From Thermus kawarayensis JCM 12314 (GTDB taxonomy: Bacteria; Deinococcota; Deinococci; Deinococcales; Thermaceae): a stretch of DNA of 9,159 nt. Under the pieces are notes generated by a model. It did no database searches. It worked only from the letters and a program-made list of their open reading frames with translations, and had not been told where the DNA came from. The DNA lies in NCBI GenBank assembly GCA_001311545.1, contig BBBL01000046.1, positions 1 to 9,159 of the forward strand, given 5' to 3'. The translations under genes were made by a program, and so were the position numbers. Of the stretch, positions 7,007 through 9,159 are shown one piece after another; the first letter of the stretch is position 1, and each line of letters starts with the position of its first letter.

Positions 7007-7049
7007 GGTGGGGTGGGGGTTTGTACTCCCCTTCACATAGGGAGGCAGA

Positions 7050-8150
7050 ATGGTCGTAGACGGATTGAGGTGTACCTGGACGGGGCCCAGGAGCCCCTGG
7101 GGGTGCTCAAGGAACCCCCCTACCGGCTCAGGCTGGACACCAAGAAGCTCCCCGATGGGGAGCACACCTTGCGGGTGGTCACCCACTTCCGCGGGGGCGG
7201 CCAGGAGATACGGGAGATCCCCTTTACCGTCAACAACTACCCCGATGTCCTGGTCCTGGGCGTGGACGAAGGGGGCGAGGTGGCGGGGGAGGTGGAGCTC
7301 CGCCTGGCCGTGGGCGAGCCCGAACTCCCCGTGGAGCCCGTGCGCTTCAACCCCCTCTGGTACGCCGTGGCCTTCCTGGTGGTCCTGGGAGGGGTCTGGA
7401 GCTACTTCGCCCTCTCCCCGGCCGCCGAGAAGATCGCGGAGCAACTGGCCCCGCCCGCCCAGGAGGCCCAGGCCAAGGAGGCGGGAGCCCAGGCCGCCAA
7501 CGTGGACCCCGCCTCATGGAAAAGGGGAAGACTGTCTACGAGGCCCACTGCGCCGCCTGCCACCAGCAAAACGGCCAGGGCATGCCCCCGGCCTTCCCCG
7601 CCCTGGCGGGCAACCCGAACCTGAAGGACGCCAACCTCATCCTGACCGTGGTGAAGAACGGGCAGGGCACCATGCCCGCCGTGGGGGCGGGTTTCAGCGA
7701 GGAGGAACTCAAGGCGGTGGCCACCTACATCCGCAACAGCTTCGGCAACAGCTTCGGCCCCGTGGAGGCCCAAGGTGCCCCAACCTCCCAGGCACGGCGG
7801 CTCCGGCAACCGGGGCCGGGGAGACGGCCGCCTTGGCCAAGGAAGGGGAAGCCCTGTATGCGCAGCACTGCGCCTCCTGCCACCAGGCGAACGGGCAAGG
7901 TGTCCCCGGGGCCTTCCCACCCCTCGCCGGGAACCCTAACCTGAAGGACAAGGCCTACCACATCAAGGTGGTCCTCCAGGGGCTCCAGAACAAGCCCGTC
8001 ACCGTTAACGGGCAGACCTACCAGGGGGTCATGCCCTCCTTCGCCCAGCTTTCCGACCGGGAGATCGCCGCCATCCTCACCTACGAGCGGACCTCCTGGG
8101 GCAACGACTTCGGTCCCGTGAGCGAGGCCGAGGTCAAGGCCGCCCGCTAA
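7050..8150 (+). CDS. fbcC: FbcC: membrane-anchored diheme cytochrome c of the Thermus bc complex (three one-base losses)
   Basis: Cytochrome subunit that passes electrons from the Rieske protein to soluble cytochrome c. Repaired length is about 367 residues. Residues 5-63 resemble a bacterial Ig-like domain (IEVYLDG...PPYRLRLDT...DGEHTLRVV...FTVNN). One membrane helix spans about 102-122 (PLWYAVAFLVVLGGVWSYFAL). An Ala/Glu/Gln linker leads to two cytochrome c domains: CAACH 168-172 with axial Met209, and CASCH 275-279 with axial Met329. The two domains share the pattern NGQG..PAFP.LAGNPNLKD, so they arose by duplication. The ATG is preceded by GGGAGG (7040-7045). Losses near 7063, 7513 and 7767-7792 are inferred. 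If the first is not real, a GTG start at 7013 stays in frame instead. It lacks a cleavable signal peptide. It heads the fbcC-D-F operon. Confidence 0.88.
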   Translation: MVVDGLRCTWTGPRSPWGCSRNPPTGSGWTPRSSPMGSTPCGWSPTSAGAARRYGRSPLPSTTTPMSWSWAWTKGARWRGRWSSAWPWASPNSPWSPCASTPSGTPWPSWWSWEGSGATSPSPRPPRRSRSNWPRPPRRPRPRRREPRPPTWTPPHGKGEDCLRGPLRRLPPAKRPGHAPGLPRPGGQPEPEGRQPHPDRGEERAGHHARRGGGFQRGGTQGGGHLHPQQLRQQLRPRGGPRCPNLPGTAAPATGAGETAALAKEGEALYAQHCASCHQANGQGVPGAFPPLAGNPNLKDKAYHIKVVLQGLQNKPVTVNGQTYQGVMPSFAQLSDREIAAILTYERTSWGNDFGPVSEAEVKAAR

Positions 8151-8161
8151 GGGAGGTGAGG

Positions 8162-8644
8162 ATGTACCGCAACGACCCCATCCTGCCCACCTTCGCTCTC
8201 ATCCTGGCGGCGGGCCTCTTCTACACCGCCTACCTGGACGGCCTCCATATCGCCCGCCTCCTGGGCCACGCTCCCGAGGAGCTTTCCGTGGGCCAGATCG
8301 GCCTCATGGCCTTCGGGGCCGTCCTCCTCCTCTACGGGCTCATCGGCCTGGTCTCCCACTGGCTGGAGGGCGTAGAGCTCCGCCCGGGACGCCACTTCCC
8401 CACCCCCTCCACCGCCCCGGTGGCCGCAGGGGTGGTCCTGGTCCTCCTCCTCACCGCCCTTTCCGGCTTCTTCGTGAGGCTCCTCATCTACTCTGGCCAG
8501 ACCGGCCACAACCCCACCTGGCTCCAGGGCTTGGTCTTCGGGAGCATCAGCCTGGTGGTGGCGGCCCTCTTCGGCATCTACAAGAAGTTCTTCGGCCGGG
8601 ACGAGGTCATCACCGAGGAGGAGAAGAGCCACTTCCCCTGGTAA
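8162..8644 (+). CDS. fbcD: FbcD: four-helix membrane subunit of the bc complex
   Basis: Integral membrane protein of 160 residues, recognised by its place between the diheme cytochrome and Rieske genes, as in the Thermus fbcCDFB operon. Four hydrophobic helices are visible: about 8-25, 45-64, 87-110 and 121-140. The C-terminal tail is charged (KKFFGRDEVITEEEKSHFPW), so both ends probably lie in the cytoplasm by the positive-inside rule. There are several membrane-proximal histidines (His29, His36, His66, His78, His116), but no haem c motif or other cofactor signature. The subunit has no obvious counterpart in proteobacterial or mitochondrial bc1 complexes; its role is unknown, perhaps assembly or quinone-site shaping. 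The start is ATG with GGGAGGTGA just upstream (8151-8159), 11 nt after fbcC; an in-frame GTG six bases earlier is less likely. No frameshift. Confidence 0.85.
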   Translation: MYRNDPILPTFALILAAGLFYTAYLDGLHIARLLGHAPEELSVGQIGLMAFGAVLLLYGLIGLVSHWLEGVELRPGRHFPTPSTAPVAAGVVLVLLLTALSGFFVRLLIYSGQTGHNPTWLQGLVFGSISLVVAALFGIYKKFFGRDEVITEEEKSHFPW

Positions 8645-8651
8645 GAGGTAG

Positions 8652-9159
<508 letters not shown>

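Overview
The window looks like chromosomal DNA from the genus Thermus. It is very GC-rich with G/C-loaded third codon positions, and it carries the fbcC-fbcD-fbcF gene order of the Thermus four-subunit cytochrome bc complex. The Rieske ligand positions (Cys132, His134, Cys151, His154, plus the Cys137/Cys153 pair) are the same as those I recall for the T. thermophilus Rieske protein. I cannot name the species from sequence alone.

Layout. (1) Positions 1-589, minus strand: the 5' part of a lipoprotein gene with two beta-sandwich-like domains. It is expressed from a near-consensus sigma-A promoter (TTGACA, 17 bp, TAAGAT) through a GC-rich structured leader of about 115 nt. (2) Divergent on the plus strand: thrS (threonyl-tRNA synthetase) from a probable leaderless promoter, then a PaaX-family repressor whose ATG overlaps the thrS stop by one base, then a secreted UgpB-like solute-binding protein 10 nt later. 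This reads as one transcription unit. (3) A second, paralogous UgpB-like binding protein with its own probable leaderless promoter. (4) A TIM-barrel protein of the sugar isomerase/endonuclease IV superfamily. (5) The start of the fbc respiratory operon: diheme cytochrome c FbcC, four-helix membrane protein FbcD and Rieske protein FbcF, which runs off the right edge. The cytochrome b gene should follow outside the window.

Functional themes are translation (ThrRS), uptake of small polar solutes (two binding proteins without their permeases) and quinol oxidation (FbcCDF). I see no mobile element, CRISPR array, tRNA or rRNA.

Sequence quality dominates the reading. Six of the nine genes are interrupted by about 20 one-base losses, nearly all removing one base from a short G or C run. 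Restoring them gives full-length proteins with catalytic residues intact (ThrRS becomes exactly 659 codons). I therefore treat these genes as intact and the frameshifts as read or assembly errors. Residue numbers below refer to the repaired proteins.

The most interesting biology is: the predicted cytoplasmic Ig-like domain at the N-terminus of FbcC; the divergent ligand site of the first UgpB-like paralogue; the full set of endonuclease IV-type metal ligands in the short TIM barrel; and the structured leader of the lipoprotein gene.
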